Under the pieces are notes generated by a model, which saw only the letters and a program-made list of their open reading frames with translations, searched no databases and was not told the origin of the DNA. A program made the translations under genes and the position numbers. A stretch of 64,000 bases of DNA from Rhizobium sp. ASV8 (lineage in GTDB: Bacteria; Pseudomonadota; Alphaproteobacteria; Rhizobiales; Rhizobiaceae): assembly GCF_016429255.1 (NCBI RefSeq), contig NZ_JAELUG010000018.1, forward strand, positions 1 through 64,000. The letters are read 5' to 3'. Below are positions 1 to 8,541 of this stretch, piece after piece (position 1 is the stretch's first letter; each line of letters begins with the position of its first letter).

Positions 1-981
1 TGCGAGCCGGCCGCCATTGTCGAAGTTGGTGACGGCAATGCCGTTGGCGGCGCCATCGATCAGGTTGTTGTTGATGATCGCACCTTCGAACTCGAATTCG
101 CAATAGATTGCCGTCTCGCCCGAGCGCAGGCACTGGTTGCCGGAGATCTGCACATTCGATGCCGAATTAGCGCGGACGGCGGAGAAGGCGCAATCGCTGA
201 TGCGGTTGCCGGAAACCTGCACGCCATCGGCACGGAAAACATTGATGCCATTGCCGTTCTGGCCCGTGCCGCCGCTATTGGCGCGGATGCGCGCTATGCG
301 GTTGTCGGTGACGCTGCTGCCGTCTTCGCCCTTGCCCCAGCGATGGATGAGGATGCCCCCATTGCCGCAATCCTCAACGCTGTTGCCCGCCACCTGCAAT
401 CCGGTGGATTGGACGGAATAGATCCCGGCCTCCGCAGCACCGGAAATGCGGCTGCGCTCGATCCGGCCGCCGCAGCGCTCCAGTTGCAGCGCGTGCTTGC
501 GGCTGCCGGCAACCTCGCAATTGTCGATCCGTACATCGCCAACGCCGGTGAATTGCAAGAGACCTCCGGCGTAGTCGGCCAGCCAGCGATTACCGCCATC
601 GAGCACGAGGCCGGAAAGCTCGATGCGCTTGGCCTTGTCGGCATTCATCAGATGGCCGTCACCGCCATAGATAAGACGCGTGGCGCCGGGTACGCCGGTG
701 ATGCGCGTATTGTCGGGCAGCGTCAGGTTCGACACGGTGTAGTTACCCGGCGGCAGGAACAGCGGCGTGTTGGTGCGAGCAGCGTTGTCGATCAACGCCT
801 GCAGTCTGCCGCTTTTCATATCACTGGTGCCTGGTGTCGTTTTATAGGCAATGGCGTCGATCGATCCACGCAGATCCGCTCCGCTTGTTCTGGCAAGCGG
901 CGCGGCGAAGATGCCTGGCGCGAATAGGCCGGCGGTGGCCGAAGCAGCCAGTGATGCGAGGAAGACACGGCGGTGGATCAT
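1..981 (-). CDS. TIGR03808-type Tat-exported beta-helix repeat protein (partial)
   Basis: The gene reads leftwards and leaves the window, so only the first 327 residues are visible. It starts with a twin-arginine signal (HRRVFLASLAAS, then a hydrophobic stretch and an Ala-rich cleavage region). After that come repeated short segments of the type 'ISGNQ', 'VSGNRISDC' and 'IINNNLIDGA', the pattern of a right-handed parallel beta-helix. This matches the TIGR03808 family of Tat-translocated repetitive proteins in rhizobia. Such folds often bind or cleave polysaccharides, but no catalytic residues can be assigned, so the function is unknown. The ATG at 981 is chosen because the Tat motif follows at once. 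The stop codon lies outside the window. Confidence 0.85.
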   Translation of the reverse strand, partial: MIHRRVFLASLAASATAGLFAPGIFAAPLARTSGADLRGSIDAIAYKTTPGTSDMKSGRLQALIDNAARTNTPLFLPPGNYTVSNLTLPDNTRITGVPGATRLIYGGDGHLMNADKAKRIELSGLVLDGGNRWLADYAGGLLQFTGVGDVRIDNCEVAGSRKHALQLERCGGRIERSRISGAAEAGIYSVQSTGLQVAGNSVEDCGNGGILIHRWGKGEDGSSVTDNRIARIRANSGGTGQNGNGINVFRADGVQVSGNRISDCAFSAVRANSASNVQISGNQCLRSGETAIYCEFEFEGAIINNNLIDGAANGIAVTNFDNGGRLA

Positions 982-1301
982 GACGAACTCCCGAAACGGC
1001 AATGCTGAAGCAGAAATCGTGCCAGGAAAATCTGTGCCGTTTTGGCACGCCTGAGGTCTCAGGCTATGGTTCGCAGGCATTTGGTGCGGCTGGACGGCGC
1101 GCGCCTTGTATTTTTCCTTAACCAATCAGGCACGGACAGCGATAGCCACTCGGCCGGTCGGCGATGGAGCACTTTCTGGAAAACTGGGCAGTGGTTTCCG
1201 TCCGGAACACACGAGGAAACAAGGAGGTAGATCACTTCCGCGATTCAAGGAAAGCCGGAAACGATCTAGGGGCGACTCACCGCCCATGCTAGCTCTGCCA
1301 T
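982..1301. other. Intergenic region, no gene seen
   Basis: About 320 bases lie between the divergent beta-helix and nitrilase-family genes. They hold a diverged copy of a dispersed palindromic element (about 1167-1237). Short open frames here lack ribosome-binding sites and protein-like composition. Promoters for both flanking genes are expected here but no confident -35/-10 pair was found. Confidence 0.5.
1167..1237. repeat. Diverged copy of dispersed palindromic element, type 1
   Basis: The stretch follows the same plan as the better-preserved copies at 30769-30829 and 33412-33474: GAGCA, a TTTC..GGAAAA block, then GTGGTTTCCGTCCGGAA. The right end (AAACAAGGAGGTAGATCA) is degenerate. The match was made by eye. 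Confidence 0.5.
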
Positions 1302-2048
1302 ATGCGGATCGCGGCCTTTCAACGTCTGGCTCTTTTCGAAGCCGTCGAGCAGGCGGCCGAGATCCTGACGCGCGATCTGGCTTGGGCCGAAAGGCAGGGA
1401 ATTGATCTCGCGCTTTTCCCCGAATGCTATCTGCATGGGCATAGCTACGACGAGGCCATTGCCAGGCGCCGAGCGCTTTCCCTAGACGATCCATGCTTGA
1501 ACGCGCTTGTGGCTCGCTTCGCCTCGGGCCGGACGACGGCGATCGTCGGACTTTTCGAGAGGCGGGGCGAGGCGCTCTACAATAGTTCGCTGGTCGCCAA
1601 GGGAGGGCGGATCGTTGGCGTCTATGCCAAGGCCCATCCACTCGAAAGCGGCTGTTCGCCCGGAACGGATTTTCCCGTTTGGGAAGAGGGGCATTGGCGC
1701 TTCGGCATCAATATCTGCGCTGATCTGAGGTATCCCTATACGGCACGCCGTTTAGCTCAGAAGGGCGCCGGTCTCATCTGCAATCCCATCAATCTGATGC
1801 TCAGGGCACACAAGGCGGAGAGGTGGCATAAGCCAGGCATATCGAGCATGCAGATATGCGCCAGGCACACCGGATGCTGGGTGATGGCATCGGATGTGGT
1901 CGGCAGCAACGATGACGGTTGGGTGAGCTATGGCAGCAGCGCGATCGTCGATCCGAATGGTGTCGTCGTGGCGAAAGCCAAACCCTATAGCGAGGATGTG
2001 CTTGTTTTCGATCTGCCGGACCGGCAGCCGGAGCGCCGTCGCAATTAA
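1302..2048 (+). CDS. Carbon-nitrogen hydrolase (nitrilase superfamily)
   Basis: The 248-residue protein carries the Glu-Lys-Cys triad of the nitrilase superfamily: E41 in LFPECYL, K110 in VYAKAHP and C139 in NICADLRYP. Members hydrolyse amides, carbamoyl groups or nitriles through a cysteine thioester. The length fits a single-domain cytoplasmic amidase, and there is no signal peptide. The substrate cannot be read from the sequence. It stands alone, with 53 bases before the repair-nuclease gene downstream. The call to superfamily is firm. Any narrower call, such as omega-amidase or N-carbamoyl hydrolase, would be a guess. Confidence 0.85.
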   Translation: MRIAAFQRLALFEAVEQAAEILTRDLAWAERQGIDLALFPECYLHGHSYDEAIARRRALSLDDPCLNALVARFASGRTTAIVGLFERRGEALYNSSLVAKGGRIVGVYAKAHPLESGCSPGTDFPVWEEGHWRFGINICADLRYPYTARRLAQKGAGLICNPINLMLRAHKAERWHKPGISSMQICARHTGCWVMASDVVGSNDDGWVSYGSSAIVDPNGVVVAKAKPYSEDVLVFDLPDRQPERRRN

Positions 2049-2101
2049 AAAAGCTCCGTGATCGCTACCTAAACGCGCGAATGGCGCTATCCTCTTGAAT
2101 C

Positions 2102-3112
2102 ATGAGACCTGATCAACTGCTTTACCCCACGCCCGAAGGGTTGTTCTGCCCGATCGGTGGCTTCTACATCGACCCCGTGCGACCGGTCGAGCGGGCGCTC
2201 GTCACGCATGGCCATTCCGACCATGCTCGCTCGGGACATGGCCATGTGCTCGCCACCCGCCAGACGCTCGATATCATGCGCATCCGCTACGGTGATAATT
2301 TTGCCGGATCGGAGCAGGCGGTTGCGTTCGGCGAGGAGGTAACGGTCAACGGCGTGAAGGTCAGCTTCCATCCGGCCGGCCATGTGCTGGGTTCGGCACA
2401 GATCGCTGTGGAGAAGGATGGGCTGCGCATCGTCGTCTCGGGCGATTACAAGCGGCGCCCCGATCCGACCTGTGCCGCCTATGTACCGGTTCCTTGCGAT
2501 GTCTTCATTACCGAGGCCACCTTCGGCCTGCCGGTGTTTCATCATCCGGATCCCATGGCCGAGACACGCAAGCTTCTGGCCTCGCTTCGTCAGTTTCCGG
2601 AAAGAACCCATCTGGTCGGCGCCTATGCGCTCGGCAAGGCGCAACGCGTCATTCGGCTGCTGCGCGATGCCGGCTATGACAAGCCGATCTACATTCATGG
2701 CGCGCTGGAATCCCTGTGTGACTATTACATCAGCCAGGGTATCGCGCTCGGCGAGTTGAAGCCGGCCACCATCGAAAGCCGCGATCAGTCGATCTTCCAA
2801 GGCGCGGTGGTCGTCGGCCCGCCCTCCACGTTCCAGGACCGCTGGGCAAGGCGCTTTCACGACCCGCTGCCCGCCTTTGCCTCCGGCTGGATGATGGTGC
2901 GCCAACGCGCCAAGCAACTCGGCGTCGAATTGCCTTTAGTCATATCGGACCATTGCGATTGGCCAGAGCTGACCGAGACCATCTCCGATCTGAAGCCGAG
3001 CGAAGTCTGGGTCACCCACGGCCGCGAAGAGGCGCTGGTACGCTGGTGCGAGCTGCAGGGCATAGCCGCCAAGCCGCTGCATCTCATCGGCTACGAAGAC
3101 GAGGGCGATTGA
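2102..3112 (+). CDS. Ligase-associated DNA exonuclease (metallo-beta-lactamase fold)
   Basis: This 336-residue protein has the metallo-beta-lactamase signature HGHSDHAR near residue 38, a downstream GHVLGSAQ motif and the VSGDYKR segment typical of the beta-CASP/mRNA 3'-end-processing-like nucleases. The family is known as the ligase-associated DNA damage response exonuclease. Its stop codon overlaps the start of the ATP-dependent ligase by one base (TGATG), so the two are surely co-translated. It probably trims DNA ends before sealing. The helicase and PdeM-type endonuclease that complete the four-gene set in other bacteria are not in this window. Confidence 0.9.
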   Translation: MRPDQLLYPTPEGLFCPIGGFYIDPVRPVERALVTHGHSDHARSGHGHVLATRQTLDIMRIRYGDNFAGSEQAVAFGEEVTVNGVKVSFHPAGHVLGSAQIAVEKDGLRIVVSGDYKRRPDPTCAAYVPVPCDVFITEATFGLPVFHHPDPMAETRKLLASLRQFPERTHLVGAYALGKAQRVIRLLRDAGYDKPIYIHGALESLCDYYISQGIALGELKPATIESRDQSIFQGAVVVGPPSTFQDRWARRFHDPLPAFASGWMMVRQRAKQLGVELPLVISDHCDWPELTETISDLKPSEVWVTHGREEALVRWCELQGIAAKPLHLIGYEDEGD

Positions 3113-4749
3113 TGAAAGCTTTTGCCGACCTTCTCGACCGCTTGGTCCTGACGCCGAGCCGCAACGGCAAGCTGAAGCTGCTGACCGACTATTTCCGCGA
3201 CACGCCGGATCCCGATCGCGGCTATGGCCTTGCCGCCATTGCCGGCACGCTGGAGGTGCGCAACGTCAAGCCTGCCATGCTGCGTGAACTCGTTCTGGAG
3301 CGCATGGACGACGTGCTGTTTCGCTATTCCTACGATTATGTTGGCGATCTTGCCGAGACGATCTCGCTGGTCTGGGACAAGGAGAGCGATGTCGAGCGCC
3401 CTGCCGGTGACCAGCCGAGGCTCGGCGACGTCGTGCGCCGCATGAATGCGCTGGGGCGTACCGAGGTGCGCAGTTTCGTTCGCGAACTGCTGGATCGGCT
3501 CGATACGTCGGGTCGCTTCGCTTTTCTGAAGCTTGCAACGGGCGCCCTGCGCATCGGCGTTTCGGCCCGTCTCGCCAAACAGGCGCTGGCCGAACTCGGC
3601 GGCAAGGACGTGACTGAAATCGAAACGCTCTGGCATGGTCTGCAGCCACCTTATGAAAGCCTGTTCGGCTGGCTTGAGGGGGAAGCTGAAAAGCCGATAT
3701 TGGCGACGCCGGCAATCTTCCATTCCGTCATGCTTGCCAATCCGGTCGAGCCAGGTGATCTCGATGGACTCGATCCCCGCGATTTCGCGGCCGAATGGAA
3801 GTGGGACGGCATCCGTGTACAGCTTTCGCGCTCGGGAGCCACGAGCAAGCTTTATTCACGCTCGGGCGACGATATTTCCGGTGCCTTTCCCGATATCGTC
3901 GATGCGATAAGCTTCGAAGGCGTCATGGATGGCGAGCTGCTGGTCGGTGGCACGGTGCGTTCCAACAGCGCGACGCGCAGCTTCTCGGATCTGCAGCAGC
4001 GCCTCAATCGCAAGACCGTTACCGCAAAAATGCTGGAAGAGTTCCCGGCGTTCATCCGCGCCTACGATCTTCTGTTCGACGGTGTTGAGGACGTTCGCGC
4101 TCGCGGCTTTCTCGATCGGCGCGAGCGGCTGACGGAGATTGTCGAGGCAGCGCCGCACGACCGCTTCGATCTCTCGCCGCTCGTCGATTTTTCCTCATGG
4201 GAAGAACTCGATCGGTTGCGCTCGTCACCGCCAGATCCGGTAATCGAAGGCGTCATGATCAAGCGCCGGGATAGCGCCTATCTTGCCGGACGGGCCAAGG
4301 GGCCATGGTTCAAGTGGAAGCGCGATCCCTACAATGTCGATGCCGTGTTGATGTATGCGCAGCGTGGTCACGGCAAACGGTCCAGCTACTATTCCGATTT
4401 CACCTTCGGTGTCTGGGCGACCACGCCGGAGGGTGAGCAGCTTGTGCCCGTCGGCAAGGCCTATTTCGGTTTCACCGATGCCGAACTGGAGGTGCTCGAC
4501 AAGTTCGTGCGCAACAATACGGTCGACCGGTTTGGCCCGGTAAGGGCTGTCCGCGCCGATCGCGATTTCGGCTTCGTGCTGGAGGTGGCTTTTGAAGGCA
4601 TCAACCGCTCCACCCGTCATAAATCCGGCGTTGCGATGCGTTTTCCCCGCATCGCCCGGCTGCGGCCCGACAAGCCGCCATACGAGGCGGATCGGCTGGA
4701 AAGTTTGATTGCGCTCATTGACGCGAAGGCTCCCGCTGTTGATGAATGA
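3112..4749 (+). CDS. ATP-dependent DNA ligase (cisplatin-damage-response type)
   Basis: The protein has 545 residues. An N-terminal DNA-binding region (about 1-200) precedes the ligase core, whose adenylated lysine is K230 in EWKWDGIRV (motif I). Later motifs include FDGVEDVRARGF, EGVMIKRRDSAYLAGR (motif IV region) and PWFKWKRDP (motif V). A C-terminal OB-fold region follows (FEGINRSTRHKSGVAMRFPR). It should seal nicks or double-strand ends with ATP, separately from the replicative NAD-dependent LigA. The start at 3112 overlaps the nuclease stop; a longer upstream frame runs through the nuclease gene and is not used. No Ku gene is nearby. Confidence 0.9.
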   Translation: MKAFADLLDRLVLTPSRNGKLKLLTDYFRDTPDPDRGYGLAAIAGTLEVRNVKPAMLRELVLERMDDVLFRYSYDYVGDLAETISLVWDKESDVERPAGDQPRLGDVVRRMNALGRTEVRSFVRELLDRLDTSGRFAFLKLATGALRIGVSARLAKQALAELGGKDVTEIETLWHGLQPPYESLFGWLEGEAEKPILATPAIFHSVMLANPVEPGDLDGLDPRDFAAEWKWDGIRVQLSRSGATSKLYSRSGDDISGAFPDIVDAISFEGVMDGELLVGGTVRSNSATRSFSDLQQRLNRKTVTAKMLEEFPAFIRAYDLLFDGVEDVRARGFLDRRERLTEIVEAAPHDRFDLSPLVDFSSWEELDRLRSSPPDPVIEGVMIKRRDSAYLAGRAKGPWFKWKRDPYNVDAVLMYAQRGHGKRSSYYSDFTFGVWATTPEGEQLVPVGKAYFGFTDAELEVLDKFVRNNTVDRFGPVRAVRADRDFGFVLEVAFEGINRSTRHKSGVAMRFPRIARLRPDKPPYEADRLESLIALIDAKAPAVDE

Positions 4750-4838
4750 GACTGGGCGAATCCTCACCACAATGTGAGTTGGCCTTGCCTTTCGACCTGT
4801 GCAGATTCGAGCTGCGCCGGCATATTTGGACAGAGCCC

Positions 4839-5819
4839 ATGACCACGTCTGACGACAACACATTCCGTCCCAATCGCCGCGGCGTCCTTGCGGGCCTGGC
4901 CGCTGCGCTTTTTGCGCCGAGCATCGTAAGAGCCGCCGACGACAGCACGACCGGTGGCAAGCCTGCCGATAGCAAGAACGCCGTCGCCGAGGAAAAGGCC
5001 GAGGATGCACCGCCGCTTCTGTCCGGCAACTATAGCAGGGAGCGCCGGCTATTTCGGACGGACTTGCTGAGCAAGGGACCGGCGCCGGATATCTATGAGC
5101 CGCTGGTGACGCCGCCGACCGCCGATCAGCTCTTTTATCGCAGTGGTATCGGCGGCGAGCTGGAACTCGTCTCCTGGGTATCGAAGTATACGCGCGAGCG
5201 CACGCCGAAACCGGCCGTGCTGTTCCTTCACGGCGGCAACGCCATAGGCCAGGGGCACTGGCAGCTGATGAAGCCCTACGTCGAGGCCGGCTATGTCGTC
5301 ATGATCCCCTCGATGCGCGGCGAAAACGGCCAAAGGGGTAATTTCTCCGGTTTTTACGACGAGGTTGCCGATGTGTTGGCGGCGTCGAACCGACTGCGGC
5401 ATCTGCCCGGTGTAGATCCGCGTCGCCTATTTCTGGCAGGCCACAGCATCGGCGGTACGCTCGCTATGCTGACCGCGATGTCGACCAAGCGCTTCCGTGC
5501 GGCAGCGCCGATATCCGGAAATCCGGATGCCTATGCCTTCTTCAGCCGCTACCCGCAGGATATCCGTTTCAACACCAAGAACCCGCGCGAATTCCAGATG
5601 CGCTCGCCGCTCTGCTACGCACACAGCTTCAGATGCCCGATGAAGTTGTTTCATGGCACCGAGGAAGCCCATTTCGACTCGCGGCTGGCTCTGCTGGCCA
5701 AGCGAGCAACGGCCGGCGGCGTGAAAATGGATATGGAGACGGTTCCGGGCAGCCACAATTCAGCGCTACCGGGCGAGATCGAGCAGAGCATCCGGTTTTT
5801 CGAAAGCGTGGCCGCCTAG
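4839..5819 (+). CDS. Tat-exported alpha/beta hydrolase (prolyl-oligopeptidase-like)
   Basis: The 326-residue protein starts with a twin-arginine signal (NRRGVLAGLAAALFAPSI), so folded export to the periplasm is likely. The mature part has an alpha/beta-hydrolase core: oxyanion-side FLHGGNAIGQGHW, nucleophile serine in LAGHSIGGTLA, a distal Asp/Glu near HGTEEAHFDS and a C-terminal histidine in PGSHNSA. Such proteins are usually esterases or peptidases; the substrate is unknown. The ATG at 4839 puts the RR motif near the N-terminus. An upstream in-frame ATG at 4746 would bury the signal and is not favoured. It lies 89 bases after the ligase and may be transcribed separately. Confidence 0.8.
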   Translation: MTTSDDNTFRPNRRGVLAGLAAALFAPSIVRAADDSTTGGKPADSKNAVAEEKAEDAPPLLSGNYSRERRLFRTDLLSKGPAPDIYEPLVTPPTADQLFYRSGIGGELELVSWVSKYTRERTPKPAVLFLHGGNAIGQGHWQLMKPYVEAGYVVMIPSMRGENGQRGNFSGFYDEVADVLAASNRLRHLPGVDPRRLFLAGHSIGGTLAMLTAMSTKRFRAAAPISGNPDAYAFFSRYPQDIRFNTKNPREFQMRSPLCYAHSFRCPMKLFHGTEEAHFDSRLALLAKRATAGGVKMDMETVPGSHNSALPGEIEQSIRFFESVAA

Positions 5820-6046
5820 CTCGGCCGATTGCACAACGAGGCGCCGGACTTGTAAAGCGATGCGGCGGTGATGTCGGGACATCTGTGTTCACGGCTTCTC
5901 GCACTTGCGACATTTACATCGCCCATGGCAAAAAATCAGGCGTTTGGCCAATTCGCGCAATATCTTCGCCGCCGACGCCAGCCTCGCTCCAGCCGCGCGG
6001 TTCATCATGTCGCCGATCCGATATGTGTTCCAACTGGTTTCCGATG

Positions 6047-6850
6047 ATGGCCGATCTGCTGCCCGTTTCCCGTCGCCTGCTTGCTGCTGCCGCTTTGACG
6101 ACTTTGTCCGCCTGCAGCATCATTCCCGATACAGGCGCGACCGATCCGGATCGGTTCGTACAGGAGACGTCGCCGATCTTCTATCGTCCGGAGGGCATCG
6201 ATCCGCAGAGGGTGCATCGCCTTCCGGTGCAGCCGGTGCCGCAGTCGCGCGATCTTTTCCGCACGCAGTTCCATCAGACCTATGGTTTGCCGACCTCCAA
6301 TCCCGTGCATCAGGCCATGTATGCACAGCGGAGCGAGGATGATTTCACGCTGCCGGCCATTCCCTACAAGCGCATCGATCCGCGCTTTCTGCGCCAGGAA
6401 GTGGATTACAAGACCAACGAGCGTCCAGGTACGATCATCGTCGATACAAGGGATCATTTTCTCTATTTCGTCGAGCCGGGCGGCAAAGCCATGCGTTATG
6501 GCGTGGGCCTGGGTGCGGCCGGTTATGCCTGGCATGGCAGAGGCATGATCCAGTGGAAGCAGAAATGGCCGCGCTGGACGCCGCCGGCAGAAATGGTCGC
6601 TCGCGAGCCGCAGATGAAACCGCTGTCGGCTGAGCGCGGTGGTATGAATCCGGGGCCGACCAATCCGCTCGGCGCGCGTGCGCTCTACATCTTCCAGAAT
6701 GGTAAGGACACGCTTTATCGCGTCCACGGTACTCCGGATTGGCAGTCGATCGGCAGGGCAGCTTCGTCCGGATGCGTGCGCATGCTCAACCAGGACGTGA
6801 TAGATCTCTACAACCGAGTGCCTGCTAAGACGGAAATCGTCGTTTTGTAG
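6047..6850 (+). CDS. L,D-transpeptidase (YkuD) lipoprotein
   Basis: The protein has about 267 residues with a lipoprotein signal: SRR, a hydrophobic run and lipobox LSAC with Cys23. The C-terminal YkuD domain shows the catalytic signature: HGTPDW, a spacer and SSGCVRML with the nucleophilic cysteine. L,D-transpeptidases make 3-3 crosslinks in peptidoglycan or attach outer-membrane proteins to it. A close paralogue follows at 7013. Start choices are 6023, 6044 and 6047, none with a strong Shine-Dalgarno. 6047 gives the most compact signal peptide. An open frame reaching back into the hydrolase gene is not used. Confidence 0.85.
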   Translation: MADLLPVSRRLLAAAALTTLSACSIIPDTGATDPDRFVQETSPIFYRPEGIDPQRVHRLPVQPVPQSRDLFRTQFHQTYGLPTSNPVHQAMYAQRSEDDFTLPAIPYKRIDPRFLRQEVDYKTNERPGTIIVDTRDHFLYFVEPGGKAMRYGVGLGAAGYAWHGRGMIQWKQKWPRWTPPAEMVAREPQMKPLSAERGGMNPGPTNPLGARALYIFQNGKDTLYRVHGTPDWQSIGRAASSGCVRMLNQDVIDLYNRVPAKTEIVVL

Positions 6851-7012
6851 CGGTATTTTACCACAAATTTTCGTGATGTTGCATAAGTGCGATAGCGGGG
6901 TGTTGCTGCGCTCTTTAGTTTTACCTCTGTCTCTGCAAACCTCTCGGGAAGCCGAATCAGCTTATGTATCGCGGGTTCTCGCTTCCTCATCAACAGGAAC
7001 TATGCTGTCGAC

Positions 7013-7744
7013 ATGAGCCTTCCCTCTTCGCTATCCCGACGTAATTTCCTCACCCTAGTAGGCATCGGCGCTGCTTCCACGCTCGCTAGCTGTGCCTCCA
7101 CCGTCAACAGCGGGCCCATCGTCAGCCCCGTGCAATATACCGGGTCGCCCAGGCCGTTCCGCAGCTGGTTCTCCAGCTATGACGGCGAGCAGCCAGATCC
7201 TGCCGTGATCTATGCGGCGCTGGATGACGGCGGCTTCCATATTCCGGCCGTTCCTTATCAGCAGATCGATCAACGCTTTTACCGGCAGCGCGTGGTCGAC
7301 CCGACCGGCGAGGCGCCGGGCACGGTGGTCGTCAACACGACGCAGCGTATGCTCTACGTCACCGAGCAGGGCGGCACGGCCATGCGTTACGGCATCGGCG
7401 TCGGCCGCGAGGGCTTTGCCTGGCAGGGCCGTGGCGTCATTCAGTGGCGTAAGAAGTGGCCACGCTGGAACCCGCCGGATGAGATGGTTGCTCGCCAGCC
7501 TGAGCTCGTGAAGTTCTCCATCGCCAATGGCGGTATGGATCCGGGCCTGAAGAATCCGCTCGGCGCACGTGCGCTCTACATCTTCGAAGACAAGCAGGAT
7601 TCGCTCTATCGCCTGCATGGCAATCCCGACTGGCGCTCCATCGGCAAGGCGGTTTCGTCCGGCTGCGTTCGCCTGCTCAATCAGGATGTCATCGATCTCT
7701 ACGATCGCGTGCCTGAGCGCGCGCCGATCCTCGTGACGTCGTAG
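7013..7744 (+). CDS. L,D-transpeptidase (YkuD) lipoprotein, paralogue
   Basis: The 243-residue protein opens with SRRNFLTLVGIGAA, a combined twin-arginine-like and lipoprotein signal (lipobox LASC, Cys27). Its YkuD domain has HGNPDW and SSGCVRLL, with the same overall order as the protein encoded at 6047 (for example RGVIQWRKKWPRWNPP against RGMIQWKQKWPRWTPP). The two genes are therefore a tandem duplication. The role is peptidoglycan crosslinking or protein anchoring in the periplasm. A hairpin about 20 bases after the stop may end transcription. Confidence 0.87.
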   Translation: MSLPSSLSRRNFLTLVGIGAASTLASCASTVNSGPIVSPVQYTGSPRPFRSWFSSYDGEQPDPAVIYAALDDGGFHIPAVPYQQIDQRFYRQRVVDPTGEAPGTVVVNTTQRMLYVTEQGGTAMRYGIGVGREGFAWQGRGVIQWRKKWPRWNPPDEMVARQPELVKFSIANGGMDPGLKNPLGARALYIFEDKQDSLYRLHGNPDWRSIGKAVSSGCVRLLNQDVIDLYDRVPERAPILVTS

Positions 7745-7765
7745 GATCACAGACCGAAAACTGGC

Positions 7766-7788
7766 AGGGCGCCCTTACGTGGCGCCCT
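7766..7788 (+). terminator. Hairpin after the second L,D-transpeptidase gene
   Basis: Arms AGGGCGCC and GGCGCCCT enclose a 7-base loop just after the stop codon. There is no good T-run, so this is a weak terminator candidate. Confidence 0.45.
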
Positions 7789-7850
7789 TCACTGTTTAAA
7801 TCGCGTCGCGATCTTTCGATTCGCTTCACGCGCTTTAGCTCTTTGATTTC

Positions 7851-7900
7851 ACGCATGTCGTAGTCGCAAAACCGCTGCACACTTTTGCGCGACATGCTCT
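7851..7900. repeat. Dispersed palindromic element, type 3
   Basis: The inverted plan is GCATGTCG, GCAAAACCGCTGCACACTTTTGCG, CGACATGC, ending in TCTAG. The core GCAAAA..GCAGCGG..TTTTGC follows the GGAAAA/TTTTCC and CCGAAAA/TTTTCGG plan of the other elements in the window, so it looks like a third sequence variant of one family. Confidence 0.6.
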
Positions 7901-7943
7901 AGCGGCCCTACAGATATCCATTGGGATGTTGGCGAGCCGTCCT

Positions 7944-8408
7944 TCACTCGGCCGCCAGATTGGCTTTCAGCCGCTGCAACTGTTCGCGTAGATCGGCGAT
8001 TTCGGACATGGCGCAACCGGTGGCCTGACCGATTGCGCCCATGATCGCATCGACCTGGCATTGCATCCCGGCGCCCTTTTCCGTCAACGAAACGATCACC
8101 TGACGTTCATCTCTCGGATCGCGGGCGCGGCCGATCAATCCGGCCTGCTCCAATCGCTTCAGAAGCGGCGACAGCGTTCCTGAATCGAGATCCAGTTTTT
8201 CGCCGATCGTCTTGACCGAAAGACTGCCCCTTTCCCACAGTACAAGCATGACAAGATATTGAGGGTAGGTGAGGCCGACGCGATCGAGGATGGGCTTGTA
8301 AGCGCGGTTGAATGCGTGGGCGGCGCTGTAGACGGCAAAGCAGAGCTGCCTTTCGAGCCGCTTTTCCTCATCGGGGATTATGATCTGCCCATCGGCACTA
8401 TACGTCAT
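7944..8408 (-). CDS. ohrR: OhrR, MarR-family organic hydroperoxide sensor
   Basis: The 154-residue winged-helix protein has the MarR core (LTYPQYLVMLVLWERG, LDSGTLSPLLKRLEQ, RDPRDERQV). It also has the reactive cysteine of OhrR (C23 in RQLCFAVYSA), with C117 and C132 as possible partners for a disulfide of the two-cysteine type. Reduced OhrR represses ohr, and oxidation of the cysteine releases DNA. It is divergent from ohr, with a palindrome in the shared intergenic region. Confidence 0.93.
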   Translation of the reverse strand: MTYSADGQIIIPDEEKRLERQLCFAVYSAAHAFNRAYKPILDRVGLTYPQYLVMLVLWERGSLSVKTIGEKLDLDSGTLSPLLKRLEQAGLIGRARDPRDERQVIVSLTEKGAGMQCQVDAIMGAIGQATGCAMSEIADLREQLQRLKANLAAE

Positions 8409-8483
8409 CGCTGCCCTGCCGTTTCCGTGTCGGCGTCATTGTCACAAATTCACTTTGCGAAATCAAATTGCAAAAAATAAATA

Positions 8484-8512
8484 TTGCGCACGATTAAATC
8501 GTGCTATATAAA
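8484..8512 (+). promoter_or_regulatory. ohr promoter with embedded OhrR operator
   Basis: The sequence TTGCGC, 17 bases, TATAAA forms a sound -35/-10 pair reading towards ohr. The spacer holds GCACGATT-A-AATCGTGC (8488-8504), a palindrome with 8-base arms. An operator inside the spacer fits direct repression by OhrR, which binds AT-centred palindromes in ohr promoters. Confidence 0.7.
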
Positions 8513-8541
8513 AAATCATCCAAACCGAAGGGAGACATGAC

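Noticed and set aside
2087..2917. 276-codon minus-strand frame opposite the nuclease gene
   Set aside because: The plus strand encodes a clear metallo-beta-lactamase-fold nuclease coupled to a ligase.
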